Notes: generated by a model from the letters alone, not told the origin. A DNA stretch of 64,000 nucleotides from JAUVUV01 sp964548275 (GCA_964548275.1 CAZJQI010000012.1:15519-79518); one strand, 5' to 3'. Shown: positions 16,717 to 26,383, counted from the stretch's first letter. Numbers and translations: made by a program.

Positions 16717-17253
16717 ATGTCTGTGCTAATAATAGAGTTGGATAGTTTGCAATCCGGTTCTTTTCGTTCCAGTGACGTCATTAAACCCGCGGAACTGAAT
16801 TTTGACCCAAACTTCAACTTTAAGTTTTCCGGACCCATTACCCTCGATTTCCGGGTGAGCACGACCGATCAACTGACTTACTACGTGTCTGGTCAGGTAA
16901 GCTATAAGTTAGCCGGTGAATGCAAGCGCTGTTTGAAAGAGGTAAAACAGGGGCGAGATTGCAAGGTTCAAGGTGTTTTCGCCTTTCCCGAGGCACTGAA
17001 AAAAATCGCTACGGAGAGGGAAGCTCCGGATATTTTCCCGTTGAAAAATAAAGCGGCAGCTATCGACCTGACCAATCTGGTCCGGGAATGCATGGCTCTT
17101 GATTATCCCGTCTACATTTTGTGTTCCGAGGATTGTAAGGGTATGTGCCCAAATTGCGGGGCCGATTTGAATATCGAAAGTTGCCAATGCAAGCAGGAGT
17201 CGATCGATCCCCGCTGGGCGAAACTGATCAAACTGAGTAAAAAAAATAATTGA
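16717..17253 (+). CDS. yceD: YceD/DUF177 family protein
   Basis: A 178-residue DUF177 protein with CKRCL near residue 70 and a C-terminal Cys cluster (CSEDCKGMCPNCGADLN, then CQC). Family members sit next to rpmF and are linked to 23S rRNA or ribosome function. The neighbour here is indeed rpmF, followed by plsX and fab genes. GAGGA lies 8 bases upstream of the ATG. Confidence 0.88.
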   Translation: MSVLIIELDSLQSGSFRSSDVIKPAELNFDPNFNFKFSGPITLDFRVSTTDQLTYYVSGQVSYKLAGECKRCLKEVKQGRDCKVQGVFAFPEALKKIATEREAPDIFPLKNKAAAIDLTNLVRECMALDYPVYILCSEDCKGMCPNCGADLNIESCQCKQESIDPRWAKLIKLSKKNN

Positions 17254-17328
17254 TTGTTCTATGGTTACGGCATTTTATCCGGAAGGCGATTTTTTGTTCA
17301 CCTTCCGTTTGCCAATTAAGGAGGGAAG

Positions 17329-17508
17329 ATGGCGGTTCCCAGGAGAAAAACCTCTAAGTCAGCAAAAAGAAAAAGGCGGACGCATTTTAAGCTTGATTCT
17401 CCTGCTTTCAGTGTGTGTTCCAACTGCGGGCAAACCAAGCAGCCGCATCAGGTATGTCCCCATTGCGGATACTACAACGGGCGCGAGGTAATCGAAGTCG
17501 CCGAATAA
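17329..17508 (+). CDS. rpmF: Ribosomal protein bL32
   Basis: A 59-residue ORF. It starts MAVPRRKTSKSAKRKRRTHF and has the four zinc-binding cysteines in CSNCGQ (from residue 30) and CPHCGYYNG (from 43). The start follows GGAGGGA by about two bases, with AAGGAGG spanning 17319-17325. Part of the 50S subunit. Position between yceD and plsX is the standard order. Confidence 0.96.
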   Translation: MAVPRRKTSKSAKRKRRTHFKLDSPAFSVCSNCGQTKQPHQVCPHCGYYNGREVIEVAE

Positions 17509-17650
17509 TCAGCACTGGTTTATATCTATACCAATGCGGCGAGCTGGTTAAAACATATTTAACAAACAGCTCATTATTTTTTATTATTGCAGGATATTTG
17601 ATGGCATAGTTTTTACTGGACTGAATCACGAATAGAGCGGGATACTCTGT

Positions 17651-18685
17651 ATGAGGATTGCTCTGGATGTCATGGGTGGGGACAATATCCCAGCAATTCC
17701 GATCAAGGGTGCAATTGAAGCGACTGCAGAGCTCGAGAGTGATTTCGATCTCATCCTGGTTGGAAATAAGGCCCTGATCAAACGCCATCTGGAAAAATAC
17801 AGGGAGTCTGATCTGGGTCGAATCGAAATTGTCCACGCTTCAGAGGTAGTGGAGATGGGCGAGAGCCCATGGGTGGCGTTGCGCAAGAAAAAGCAGTCCT
17901 CGATTGCTGTGGGGGTTGATCTGTTGGCCAAGAAAAAAGCCGAGGCTTTTATCAGCGCTGGAAACACAGGCGCAGTAATGGCTACCTCGTTAAGAGGCTT
18001 GGGACGTATCGGCGGGATAAGCCGCCCGGGAATCTGCAGCGTTTTCCCGACCAGCAAGGAATCCTGCGTGGTTCTCGATGTCGGGGCAAATGTCAATTCA
18101 AAGCCGGTACACCTTCTCCATTTCGCACTCATGGGGTCGATCTATTCGGAGAAAGTCCTCGGCAGGCAGAACCCGCGGGTGGCCCTGCTGAATATTGGCG
18201 AAGAGTCTACCAAGGGCGATGAACTTTCCGTGGCCACATTCAAACTTCTCTCGGCAAGTTCGCTGAACTTTATCGGGAATGTCGAGGGGGGAGACATTTT
18301 CGAAGGCGTGGCGGATGTTGTGGTCTGCGACGGTTTTGTCGGCAACGTAGTGCTCAAGCTCAGTGAAAAGGTGCTGAGTATTCTGGTCACCCACCTGAAA
18401 GGCCAGATTAAAACAAACCCGATGGCTGCCCTCGGTTTTCTTTTCCTTAAAAAAACATTCGAGGATATGAAACAAACCTTTGATTACACCGAATATGGAG
18501 GCGCTCCGCTGTTGGGAATCGACGGTACGACAATAATCTGCCATGGGGGTTCTCCACCGAGAGCTATTCTTAATGCAATCAAAGTGGCGCGGCTGGCCGT
18601 GCAGAACAATATCAATGAGATCATCAGGGAAGAGGTCAAGCAATATCAGACAGAAAGCGCGAATAATAATGAAAACCTATCTTAA
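17651..18685 (+). CDS. plsX: Phosphate acyltransferase PlsX
   Basis: Converts acyl-ACP to acyl phosphate for phospholipid synthesis at the membrane surface. The start MRIALDVMGGDNIP, the AGNTGAVMA motif and the region CDGFVGNVVLK identify PlsX. 344 aa, normal length. Its end overlaps the fabH start by 17 bases. Confidence 0.95.
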   Translation: MRIALDVMGGDNIPAIPIKGAIEATAELESDFDLILVGNKALIKRHLEKYRESDLGRIEIVHASEVVEMGESPWVALRKKKQSSIAVGVDLLAKKKAEAFISAGNTGAVMATSLRGLGRIGGISRPGICSVFPTSKESCVVLDVGANVNSKPVHLLHFALMGSIYSEKVLGRQNPRVALLNIGEESTKGDELSVATFKLLSASSLNFIGNVEGGDIFEGVADVVVCDGFVGNVVLKLSEKVLSILVTHLKGQIKTNPMAALGFLFLKKTFEDMKQTFDYTEYGGAPLLGIDGTTIICHGGSPPRAILNAIKVARLAVQNNINEIIREEVKQYQTESANNNENLS

Positions 18686-19652
18686 AGTTCTCTCAACTGG
18701 GATTTGTGTCCCTGAAAAAGTTCTGACCAACCAAGATCTTGAAAAAATGGTTGATACCAGCGACGAATGGATTGTCACCAGGACCGGTGTCAGGGAAAGA
18801 AGGATCAGCGATAAGGGCATATCCACCGGCGACCTCGGGGCAGCGTCTGCCCGGATGGCCTTGAAAAACGCTGGCATGACAGCCGAAGAGCTGGATCTGA
18901 TCATGGTCGCCACTGCAAGCGGAGACCATCTTTTCCCCTCCACTGCTTGTATCATCCAGGAAAAGCTGGGTGCCAAGCGGGCCACGGCCTTTGACATTTC
19001 GGCCGCCTGCAGCGGCTTTCTCTATTGCCTTACCGTGGCTCACAGTCTGCTCGACACCGGCGCATTCGGTAACGCACTGATTATCGGGGCTGAAACCCTG
19101 AGCAAAATCACTGACTATAAAGATCGCTCCACCTGCGTGCTTTTCGGTGATGGGGCAGGGGCGATGCTTGTTAGGCTGGGAGAGGATAAAAAAGGAATTT
19201 TTGCAAGCCATCTGGGAAGCGACGGAAGTTTTTCCTCCCTGTTAAACCTTCCGGCTGGCGGAAGCCGTATGCCTGCAAGTATCGAAACCGTAGAACAAAA
19301 CCTGCACTACATAAAAATGAACGGCAACGGGCTGTTCAAGGTGGCTGTGCGTGCGATGGAAGAGGCGGCCATTTACACGCTTAAAAAAGTCAAGCTTACC
19401 TCGAAAGATATCGACCTGTTGATCCCGCACCAGGCCAACATCCGCATAATCAACTCGCTGCGAAAAAGGCTCGATATCGAGGAGGAAAAGGTTTACGTAA
19501 ATATCGAACGTTACGGCAATACCTCGGCGGCTTCGATCCCGATTGCCTATCACGAAGCTCGTTCGCAGGGCCGTATCGACGAGAATTCAATTATTTTGAT
19601 GGTGGCTTTCGGCGGCGGCATTACCTGGGGCGGAGTACTGGTCAAGGGTTGA
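18669..19652 (+). CDS. fabH: 3-oxoacyl-ACP synthase III
   Basis: Starts fatty-acid synthesis by condensing acetyl-CoA with malonyl-ACP. The catalytic triad is seen as Cys in DISAACSGFLY, His in LLIPHQANIR and Asn in RYGNTSAASIP. The ATG at 18669 gives a 327-residue protein beginning MKTYLKVLSTG. An upstream in-frame start would lie deep inside plsX. Confidence 0.95.
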   Translation: MKTYLKVLSTGICVPEKVLTNQDLEKMVDTSDEWIVTRTGVRERRISDKGISTGDLGAASARMALKNAGMTAEELDLIMVATASGDHLFPSTACIIQEKLGAKRATAFDISAACSGFLYCLTVAHSLLDTGAFGNALIIGAETLSKITDYKDRSTCVLFGDGAGAMLVRLGEDKKGIFASHLGSDGSFSSLLNLPAGGSRMPASIETVEQNLHYIKMNGNGLFKVAVRAMEEAAIYTLKKVKLTSKDIDLLIPHQANIRIINSLRKRLDIEEEKVYVNIERYGNTSAASIPIAYHEARSQGRIDENSIILMVAFGGGITWGGVLVKG

Positions 19653-19687
19653 AAAAAGAGGCCTTTTGTAACCCGGGGGCTATCTCG

Positions 19688-20626
19688 ATGGTGGATAACC
19701 AGAAAACAGCGGTAGTTTTTCCGGGTCAAGGCTCCCAGTTTGTCGGCATGGCCAGAGAGCTGTACGATAGCTTCCCCTCGGTCAAAGAGCTTTTCCAGAC
19801 AGCAAGCGAAATCCTGGGATACGATCTGTCCAGTTTCTGTTTTAACGGGCCGGAAGAAGAGCTGAACCAGACCCGGATCACCCAACCGGCGATTTTCGTG
19901 CACAGCATTGCCGCTTACCGCCTTCTGGAAGAAAAAGGGTACTCACCCAGGCTTGCCGCAGGCCACAGCCTGGGTGAGTACAGTGCCCTGGTGGCAGCCG
20001 GCTTCCTTGCATTTGAGGAAGCCCTGGTGCTGGTCAAGCTGCGCGGTGATCTGATGCAGAAAGCCGGGGACAACGCTCCCGGCACAATGGCTGCAGTAAT
20101 CGGACTCGAAGACAGCAAAGTCGAGCAACTCTGCAATGTGGTCGGCGACACTGTGGTGCCAGCCAATTATAATGCCCCTGGACAGGTGGTTGTCAGCGGA
20201 AGCCACGCCGGTGTGGAGAAAATTATCAGCACAGCCATGAAAGCCGGAGCGAGAATGGTCAAAAAGCTTCGAGTCAGCGGAGCGTTTCATTCGCCGTTGA
20301 TGGCTTATGCCACCGCTCCGATGAGCCAGCGCCTGGAGATGGCCCGAATAACCAAAGCACGGATACCGGTCGTGGCTAATGTTACTGCCAGCCTGGAGAT
20401 CGACCCTGAGAGGGTCAGAAAATTGCTTCTTGACCAGATCACAAAGCCGGTACGCTGGGCCGCCTCAATAGAGAATATGGCCGCATCAGGAATCGAAAAG
20501 TTTATCGAAGTTGGGCCAGGCAATGTGCTGGCCGGTCTCTGTCGCAGGATAAATCGTTCGCTGGAAGTTGTCAGTATCGGTACAGCAAAAGATATTAAGG
20601 CCTTCAGCAACTGTGAGTCTTTTTGA
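19688..20626 (+). CDS. fabD: Malonyl-CoA:ACP transacylase
   Basis: Loads malonyl groups onto ACP. FPGQGSQFVGM near the N-terminus, the nucleophile motif GHSLGEYSAL and the catalytic His in SGAFHSPLM are present. The ATG at 19688 follows GGGGG by 8 bases (312 aa). An in-frame TTG at 19649, overlapping the fabH stop, would add 13 residues. Confidence 0.94.
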   Translation: MVDNQKTAVVFPGQGSQFVGMARELYDSFPSVKELFQTASEILGYDLSSFCFNGPEEELNQTRITQPAIFVHSIAAYRLLEEKGYSPRLAAGHSLGEYSALVAAGFLAFEEALVLVKLRGDLMQKAGDNAPGTMAAVIGLEDSKVEQLCNVVGDTVVPANYNAPGQVVVSGSHAGVEKIISTAMKAGARMVKKLRVSGAFHSPLMAYATAPMSQRLEMARITKARIPVVANVTASLEIDPERVRKLLLDQITKPVRWAASIENMAASGIEKFIEVGPGNVLAGLCRRINRSLEVVSIGTAKDIKAFSNCESF

Positions 20627-20655
20627 TCTTTACTTTTTGAAAGGGCAATATTAAA

Positions 20656-21396
20656 ATGATCCTGAAAGACCAGGTGGCTTTAATCACCGGAGCAGCGCGC
20701 GGAATCGGCAAAGTCATAGCCGCTCGGCTGGCTCGTGAGGGAGCCTCTGTCGCCATCATTGATATCGATGGCGAAAAAGCCCGGAAGACAGCCTCGGAGC
20801 TGAAGTTCGGATCGTTGCGGGCGGTTTCTTATACCTGCGACGTAGCTGACCCGGGTGAAGTAAAAAAGGTTGTCGCAAAGGTGGTAAGAGACCTGGGACG
20901 GATCGACATTCTTGTTAACAATGCGGGGATCACCCGCGATGGCCTCTTGATGCGGATGAAGCCTGAGGAGTGGGACCTGGTGCTTGCAGTCAATCTAAAA
21001 GGGGCCTTTAATTTTATCCGATCCGCCTGCCGCCAGATGATGAAGCAGCGCGCGGGCGCGATAGTCAATATCAGCTCTGTGGTCGGCCTGATGGGTAATG
21101 CAGGCCAGGCCAATTATTCCGCATCCAAAGCGGGTTTGCTTGGGCTGACCAAGTCCGCGGCCAAGGAATTCGCACCCCGGAGAATACGGGTTAATGCAGT
21201 CGCTCCGGGCTTTATTGAAACGGAGATGACCGCAGTCCTGCCGCAAGAGGTAAAACAGGAGTGGCTCGCCTCGATCCCTCTGAACTACGCCGGGTCTATG
21301 GAAGAAGTTGCCTCTGCTGTTCTGTTCCTTGTCGGCCCTGACTCGGAATATATAACCGGCCAGGTCCTTCAGGTAGACGGCGGAATGATTATGTAA
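20656..21396 (+). CDS. fabG: 3-oxoacyl-ACP reductase
   Basis: NADPH-dependent reduction of the beta-keto group in the elongation cycle. Short-chain dehydrogenase motifs: TGAARGIG (residues 10-17), NNAGITRDGLLMRM, catalytic Ser in NISSVVG and the YSASK motif, followed by VAPGFIETEM. 246 aa, typical FabG length. Confidence 0.94.
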   Translation: MILKDQVALITGAARGIGKVIAARLAREGASVAIIDIDGEKARKTASELKFGSLRAVSYTCDVADPGEVKKVVAKVVRDLGRIDILVNNAGITRDGLLMRMKPEEWDLVLAVNLKGAFNFIRSACRQMMKQRAGAIVNISSVVGLMGNAGQANYSASKAGLLGLTKSAAKEFAPRRIRVNAVAPGFIETEMTAVLPQEVKQEWLASIPLNYAGSMEEVASAVLFLVGPDSEYITGQVLQVDGGMIM

Positions 21397-21455
21397 TGAG
21401 AAAGCCTAATTCTTTTCAATCTGATTTTTAAAAACTTTATCACGGAGGACGATAG

Positions 21456-21701
21456 ATGTCCGATTATGCTCATAAGGTGAAAGAGATCATTATCGAAAAA
21501 CTAGGTGTGGATGCTGAGAAAGTCACAGACGATGCCTCTTTCGTTGAAGATCTCGGAGCAGACAGTCTGGATACAGTCGAGTTGGTGATGGATCTCGAGG
21601 AAGAATTCGATCTTGAAATTCCCGATGAAGAAGCGGAAAAGCTGACCACTGTGGGTGCAGCTATCAAATACCTTGAGGAAAAATTAAAGGATAAGGAATA
21701 A
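21456..21701 (+). CDS. acpP: Acyl carrier protein
   Basis: 81 residues, acidic. DLGADSLDTVELVM carries the phosphopantetheine-attachment serine. A strong CGGAGG ribosome-binding site precedes it. It lies between fabG and fabF, the standard order. Confidence 0.96.
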   Translation: MSDYAHKVKEIIIEKLGVDAEKVTDDASFVEDLGADSLDTVELVMDLEEEFDLEIPDEEAEKLTTVGAAIKYLEEKLKDKE

Positions 21702-21914
21702 CAGCAGGGGAGTCTTTGCTCCAGGCTCTAACTCCAGCGGCAAAGATGCAGTTCTGATCTGCTGCTGAGGTTATAAATAATGGAGCGACTGGATGCACCC
21801 GGCTCCAGCCGGGAAACCTTCTATGCGTCATGATATTTTGTGTCGCGGATTTTTAAGGCCTCTAATGGCTTCAGTTTCACTTGGAGTTACACTTTACTGT
21901 TAGTGGGAAATTTG

Positions 21915-23156
21915 ATGGCAAGAAGAGTTGTGGTAACAGGAGTGGGTGCTGTAACCCCACTTGGCAATGACGTGCAGACCACCTGGGATAGTCTGCTCGA
22001 GGGCCGAAGCGGGATTGATACCATCAAGTCTTTTGATGCAAGCAAGTTCGAGACCCAATTCGCTGGCGAGCTCAAGGATTTTGACCCGCAGAAATACATG
22101 GATCGCAAGGAAGTCAAACGAACAGACAAATTCGTGCACCTGGCGGTGGCTGCCAGCACCATGGCCCTTGAGGATGCGGAAATCGAAATCACCGGCCCGG
22201 CAGAGCAGGAACGTTTCGGCGTGATTATCGGCTCCGGTGTGGGAGGAATCGAAACCCATGAGGAGCAGCACAACCGTTATCTGAAAGGCGGCCCGGGCCG
22301 GATAAGCCCCTTTTTCGTGCCGATGATGATTTCTGATATGGCTGCAGGTTATGTTTCGATTCATTGCAAGGCCAAAGGACCCAATTTCTGCACCGTATCG
22401 GCCTGTGCCTCCGCCGGACATGCTATCGGAATGGCTTTCCGCTCCATCAAGTACGGTGAATCCGATTTCATGCTGAGTGGTGGGACCGAGGCTTCTGTTA
22501 CCCGGATGGGACTGGGCGGTTTCTGTGCCTGCAGGGCGCTCTCCAAGCGCAATGATGATCCACAGGGAGCCTCCCGGCCGTTCGATAAGACCCGCGACGG
22601 GTTTATCCTCGGCGACGGTGCAGGAATCCTGTTCCTCGAAGAGTACGAGCACGCCAGGAAACGCGGAGCCAGGATTTACGCTGAAATCCTCGGTGTGGGC
22701 AGTACTGCCGATGCATACCACATCACCGCTCCGGCCGAGGAAGGCGAAGGGGCCCAGCGGGCAATGAAAGCAGCGCTTGCCGAAGCTCGTGCTGACCCTC
22801 AAGATCTGGATTATATCAACGCCCACGGTACCTCGACCGAACATAACGATGTCACCGAAACCCAGGCGATCAAAAAGGTCTTCGGCGCCCACGCCAAGGA
22901 TGGACTGGTGGTGAGTTCCACCAAGTCGATGATCGGCCATCTTCTCGGCGCAGCCGGCGGCATCGAGGCGATTGTTACCGCCCTGACCATTTATCACGGG
23001 GTAATCCATCCGACTATCAACTATCAATACCCCGATCCTGATTGCGACCTTGATTACTGTCCCAACCAGACTCGCGAGATACAGGCTGTCATGGCTATCA
23101 GCAACTCTTTCGGATTCGGTGGGCATAACGTTTCAATCGTCATGAAAAAAATTTAG
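21915..23156 (+). CDS. fabF: 3-oxoacyl-ACP synthase II
   Basis: Elongation condensing enzyme. The active site is Cys in VSACASAGHAIG, His in NAHGTSTEHND and His in KSMIGHLLGAAGG. The ATG at 21915 gives MARRVVVTGVGAVTPLG (413 aa), the family start. An in-frame start 25 codons upstream gives an extension without homology-like features. The 213-base acpP-fabF gap holds no gene. Confidence 0.95.
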   Translation: MARRVVVTGVGAVTPLGNDVQTTWDSLLEGRSGIDTIKSFDASKFETQFAGELKDFDPQKYMDRKEVKRTDKFVHLAVAASTMALEDAEIEITGPAEQERFGVIIGSGVGGIETHEEQHNRYLKGGPGRISPFFVPMMISDMAAGYVSIHCKAKGPNFCTVSACASAGHAIGMAFRSIKYGESDFMLSGGTEASVTRMGLGGFCACRALSKRNDDPQGASRPFDKTRDGFILGDGAGILFLEEYEHARKRGARIYAEILGVGSTADAYHITAPAEEGEGAQRAMKAALAEARADPQDLDYINAHGTSTEHNDVTETQAIKKVFGAHAKDGLVVSSTKSMIGHLLGAAGGIEAIVTALTIYHGVIHPTINYQYPDPDCDLDYCPNQTREIQAVMAISNSFGFGGHNVSIVMKKI

Positions 23157-23238
23157 CGACCTGGATGTTTTTTTGCGGGCAACTGCCTGGGAAAAACTCC
23201 CAGAGATCATTATTTAGCCAATAAGCAAAAAAGGATTC

Positions 23239-23266
23239 ACTACCCCGCTTCCTGTTACCGGGTAGT
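23239..23266 (+). promoter_or_regulatory. Hairpin in the rnc 5' leader
   Basis: ACTACCC (23239-23245) pairs with GGGTAGT (23260-23266) just 21 bases before the rnc start. It may be a structured leader. RNase III autoregulates through leader cleavage in E. coli, but that this stem is a substrate is speculation. Confidence 0.3.
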
Positions 23267-23287
23267 TTATTACAGCAGGAAAATCAG

Positions 23288-24061
23288 ATGCTGGCTAGGC
23301 CATTCAGATTTATCAGCAAGCTTTTCGGAGTTGGCCGGCCCAGAGATGATCGAAGGAAAAAGCTAGGCCGTCTTGAGCAAACTATTGGGTATTATTTTAA
23401 GAATATAAAATTGCTCGAGACGGCTCTTTCGCATCTGTCTCATGTACACGAAACCGGCCTTAGCTACAACGAAAGTAACGAGCGATTGGAATTTCTCGGA
23501 GACGCGGTTCTCGACCTGATTGTTTCCGAGTACCTTTACGAGCAGTTTCGCACCGCCCACGAGGGAGAAATGACCCGGATCAAGTCTTCGATCGTCTCCA
23601 GGTCCGCTCTGGCCAGAAAGGCCGCACGGTTCAAGCTCGAAGACTATCTTGTTTACTCGAAAGAGAGTTTTTCGGACCCAAGGCGGGGAAAGAAAACAGT
23701 TATCTCCAACTCTCTTGAAGCGATAATCGGTGCGATCTACCTTGACGGCGGTCTTCTGGCAGTAAAGACTTTCGTTTGTGATAAACTTCTGGACAGAGGC
23801 AAGGCTGAACTGGGCTTTGACAACCTGCAGGAGGCCAAAAACAACCTGCTTCACCTTTCCCAGGTCAATTACCATTGCCAGCCATCCTACCGGATAGTCG
23901 AGGTTAGCGGCCCCGAACACGCCAAGCAGTTTGTCTGTGAGGTAACGATAAAGGGAAAGATTCTGGGCAGAGGAGTTGGCTCGAATAAAAAGGAATCCGA
24001 GAAAAAGGCCGCTGTTCAGGCCCTGGAGTATCTGGCTAAGTTGGAACCCCCTCCAAAATAA
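23288..24061 (+). CDS. rnc: Ribonuclease III
   Basis: Cleaves double-stranded RNA in rRNA and mRNA processing. The signature NERLEFLGDAVLDLIV carries the catalytic acidic residues (around residues 61-76), with the second catalytic acid in SLEAIIGAIYLDGG. The C-terminal double-stranded-RNA-binding domain spans about 180-250. 257 aa, with an N-terminal basic extension of about 25 residues. Last gene of the fab block, as in many bacteria. Confidence 0.94.
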   Translation: MLARPFRFISKLFGVGRPRDDRRKKLGRLEQTIGYYFKNIKLLETALSHLSHVHETGLSYNESNERLEFLGDAVLDLIVSEYLYEQFRTAHEGEMTRIKSSIVSRSALARKAARFKLEDYLVYSKESFSDPRRGKKTVISNSLEAIIGAIYLDGGLLAVKTFVCDKLLDRGKAELGFDNLQEAKNNLLHLSQVNYHCQPSYRIVEVSGPEHAKQFVCEVTIKGKILGRGVGSNKKESEKKAAVQALEYLAKLEPPPK

Positions 24062-24115
24062 AACCTCTGAAAATGATGATCAAAACATCAGAAATAACAT
24101 TCCCGGGGAGAACCG

Positions 24116-25279
24116 ATGGAGTACTTTCTTACCGAAGATCAGCTTGAGATCAAACGCCTGGCACGTAGAATCGCAGAAACCCATATCATTCCGCAGAGAG
24201 AGGAACTGGATCGCAAGGCGGAGTTCCCTCATGCAATTATGAAAGAGATTGCCGAGGCCGGCCTGCCTGCTATTTATATTCCCGAGGAGTATGACGGTAT
24301 CGGTGCGGGATTGCTCGAACTCTGTATTGCTACCGAGGAAATCAGCCGGGCCTGCGGCGGGGTGGGCGTGACCTATGCCGCCAGTTTGCTGGGCTGTTTC
24401 CCGATTATTATCGCTGGTACCCATGAGCAGAAAAAGAAATACCTTCCGCCTATTGCAGCAGGCGAGCACTATGCCGCCTTCTGCCTGACCGAGGCAGGAG
24501 CAGGTTCAGATGCAAGCAACATCCAGACAACCGCACGTAAGGTCGGTGATGAATATGTGCTTAACGGCACCAAGCAGTGGATCACCAACGGCTCGGAAGC
24601 GCACACCTACACCGTGTTCGCCAAGACCGACAAGAGCAGGGGAGCCCGAGGTATCAGCGCGTTTGTGGTGGAGAAAGGAACTACTGGGCTTTCTTTCGGC
24701 AAAAAAGAGGACAAGCTCGGTATCCGCGCCTCGGCAACTTACGAAGTAGTATTCCAGGATTGTGTCGTGGCCAAGGGCAACCTCCTCGGGCGTGAAGGCG
24801 CCGGGTTCGGGATTGCCATGCGGACTTTCGACAAGTCCCGGCCGGGAATCGGCGCCCAGGCAATCGGCATCGCCCAGGGCGCTTTCGACTCCGCCCTGGA
24901 TTATGCCTATACCCGCCACCAGTTCGGCCAGTCGATCATCAATTTCCAGGCCATCTCTTTCATGCTGGCCGACATGGCAATCCAGATCGAAGCGGCCCGA
25001 GCCCTGACCTACCAGGTTGCCCGGATGATCGACTCAGGCGCCAGGAACTACAACAAGGAAAGCGCGATGTCAAAGGTGTTCCCCTCGGATGTCGCGATGA
25101 AAGTAACTACCGATGCAATCCAGATAATGGGCGGCTACGGTTACATGAAAGATTACCCGGTGGAAAAATATTTCCGGGACGCCAAGATCACTCAGATCTA
25201 TGAAGGCACCAACCAGATACAGCGCCAGATAATTGCCTCGGCCCTTGTCCGGGAGATGGCAAGTTCACAAAGGGGGTAG
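24116..25279 (+). CDS. Acyl-CoA dehydrogenase
   Basis: A FAD flavoenzyme that oxidises acyl-CoA at the alpha-beta bond. The 387-residue protein has the N-terminal helical domain, the middle domain with CLTEAGAGSDASN and KQWITNGSEA, and the C-terminal domain with the catalytic Glu in IYEGTNQIQRQI. Closest in pattern to short/medium-chain enzymes; the substrate is unknown. It ends in TAG only one codon before the apparent mqnE initiation region, in the same reading frame. Confidence 0.92.
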   Translation: MEYFLTEDQLEIKRLARRIAETHIIPQREELDRKAEFPHAIMKEIAEAGLPAIYIPEEYDGIGAGLLELCIATEEISRACGGVGVTYAASLLGCFPIIIAGTHEQKKKYLPPIAAGEHYAAFCLTEAGAGSDASNIQTTARKVGDEYVLNGTKQWITNGSEAHTYTVFAKTDKSRGARGISAFVVEKGTTGLSFGKKEDKLGIRASATYEVVFQDCVVAKGNLLGREGAGFGIAMRTFDKSRPGIGAQAIGIAQGAFDSALDYAYTRHQFGQSIINFQAISFMLADMAIQIEAARALTYQVARMIDSGARNYNKESAMSKVFPSDVAMKVTTDAIQIMGGYGYMKDYPVEKYFRDAKITQIYEGTNQIQRQIIASALVREMASSQRG

Positions 25280-25282
25280 GAG

Positions 25283-26383
25283 ATAGGAAGCAGCGATTCA
25301 GGGGATTTTCTCGATCCCCGGCTGGAAAAGATAGCGGGACGCCTGGCCAACAGAGGCAGGCTGGCACGGGAGGAGGGAATCGCCCTTTTCAAAACCAACG
25401 ATCTGCTCGGATTAGGACGTCTGGCCGATGAGGTTAATCAGGCAAAAAACTGTGGCCAGGTCTTTTACATAAATAACCTGCATATTAACTACACCAACAT
25501 TTGTGTAAACAGGTGCCGATTTTGTGCTTACAGTAAGGGTGGTCCTGAAGAGGAAGGCGCCTTTTTCCTCTCTCCCGAGCAGGTAGTCCAGAAGGCGAAA
25601 GAGCTCTGGCACGAAAAGGTGAGCGAGTTCCATATCGTAGGGGGCTGCCATCCTGCCGCCGGTCTGGACTACTACCGAAGCATGCTCTCCGGGCTCAACC
25701 GTGAGTTTCCCGGAGTGCACCTTCAGGCCTTTACAGCGGTTGAAATAGAACATATCTCCCGCATAGAGAATATCTCCGTGCGCGAAGTGCTCGAAAGTCT
25801 CACTGAATGCGGCCTTGGTTCTCTCCCCGGAGGAGGCGGGGAGATATTCAACCAGCCGATAAGGAGCAAAGTCTGTCCGGAAAAAATTCACGGGAAACAG
25901 TATCTCGATATCATGCGGCAGGCGCATAAGCTTGGGATACCGACCAACGTAACCATGCTGTTCGGCCATATCGAATCCTACGCGGACCGGGTGGACCACA
26001 TGCTTGCCATCCGGGCCCTTCAGGATGAAACCGGCGGCTTCAACTCGTTCATCCCGCTGCTTTTTCATCCCTGGAATACGAAGCTGGAGAATATTACCAG
26101 GGCCAGCGGAATCGAAGTTCTGAAAACTATTGCGGCAAGCCGGCTGATTCTGGACAATTTCGACCATATAAAGTCTTTCTGGATCATGCTCGGGCTACCG
26201 TTGACCCAGATGGCGCTGTTTTTCGGCGCAAATGATGTTAATGGCACCGTTCTTGAGGAACGTATCACCCATGAGGCAGGGGCCGAAACGCCTCAGCACA
26301 TGCATGAAGAACAACTCGTTGCTCTGATTAGTCAAGCCGGGCGTATTCCGGTGGAAAGAGATACACTTTACAATATTAGATAA
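25283..26383 (+). CDS. mqnE: Aminodeoxyfutalosine synthase (radical SAM), non-ATG start
   Basis: Radical SAM enzyme joining 3-enolpyruvyl-benzoate and SAM to give 6-amino-6-deoxyfutalosine in the futalosine menaquinone pathway. The cluster motif CVNRCRFCAY (CxxxCxxC) is preceded by VFYINNLHINYTNI, the family pattern. GGGGE and NVTMLFGHIE follow. The reading frame is open from the previous TAG (25277) but has no ATG, GTG or TTG until 25619, after the cysteines. The full-length protein must therefore start unconventionally, most likely at ATA 25283, 6 bases after AGGGGG (25271-25276), giving 366 aa. CTG 25322 is an alternative, as is stop read-through from the preceding gene or a sequencing error. 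Confidence 0.85.
   Translation: MGSSDSGDFLDPRLEKIAGRLANRGRLAREEGIALFKTNDLLGLGRLADEVNQAKNCGQVFYINNLHINYTNICVNRCRFCAYSKGGPEEEGAFFLSPEQVVQKAKELWHEKVSEFHIVGGCHPAAGLDYYRSMLSGLNREFPGVHLQAFTAVEIEHISRIENISVREVLESLTECGLGSLPGGGGEIFNQPIRSKVCPEKIHGKQYLDIMRQAHKLGIPTNVTMLFGHIESYADRVDHMLAIRALQDETGGFNSFIPLLFHPWNTKLENITRASGIEVLKTIAASRLILDNFDHIKSFWIMLGLPLTQMALFFGANDVNGTVLEERITHEAGAETPQHMHEEQLVALISQAGRIPVERDTLYNIR

Noticed and set aside
21900..23126. 408-codon minus-strand ORF antisense to fabF
   Set aside because: A shadow of the GC-biased fabF frame; fabF has all catalytic motifs and the antisense product resembles nothing.
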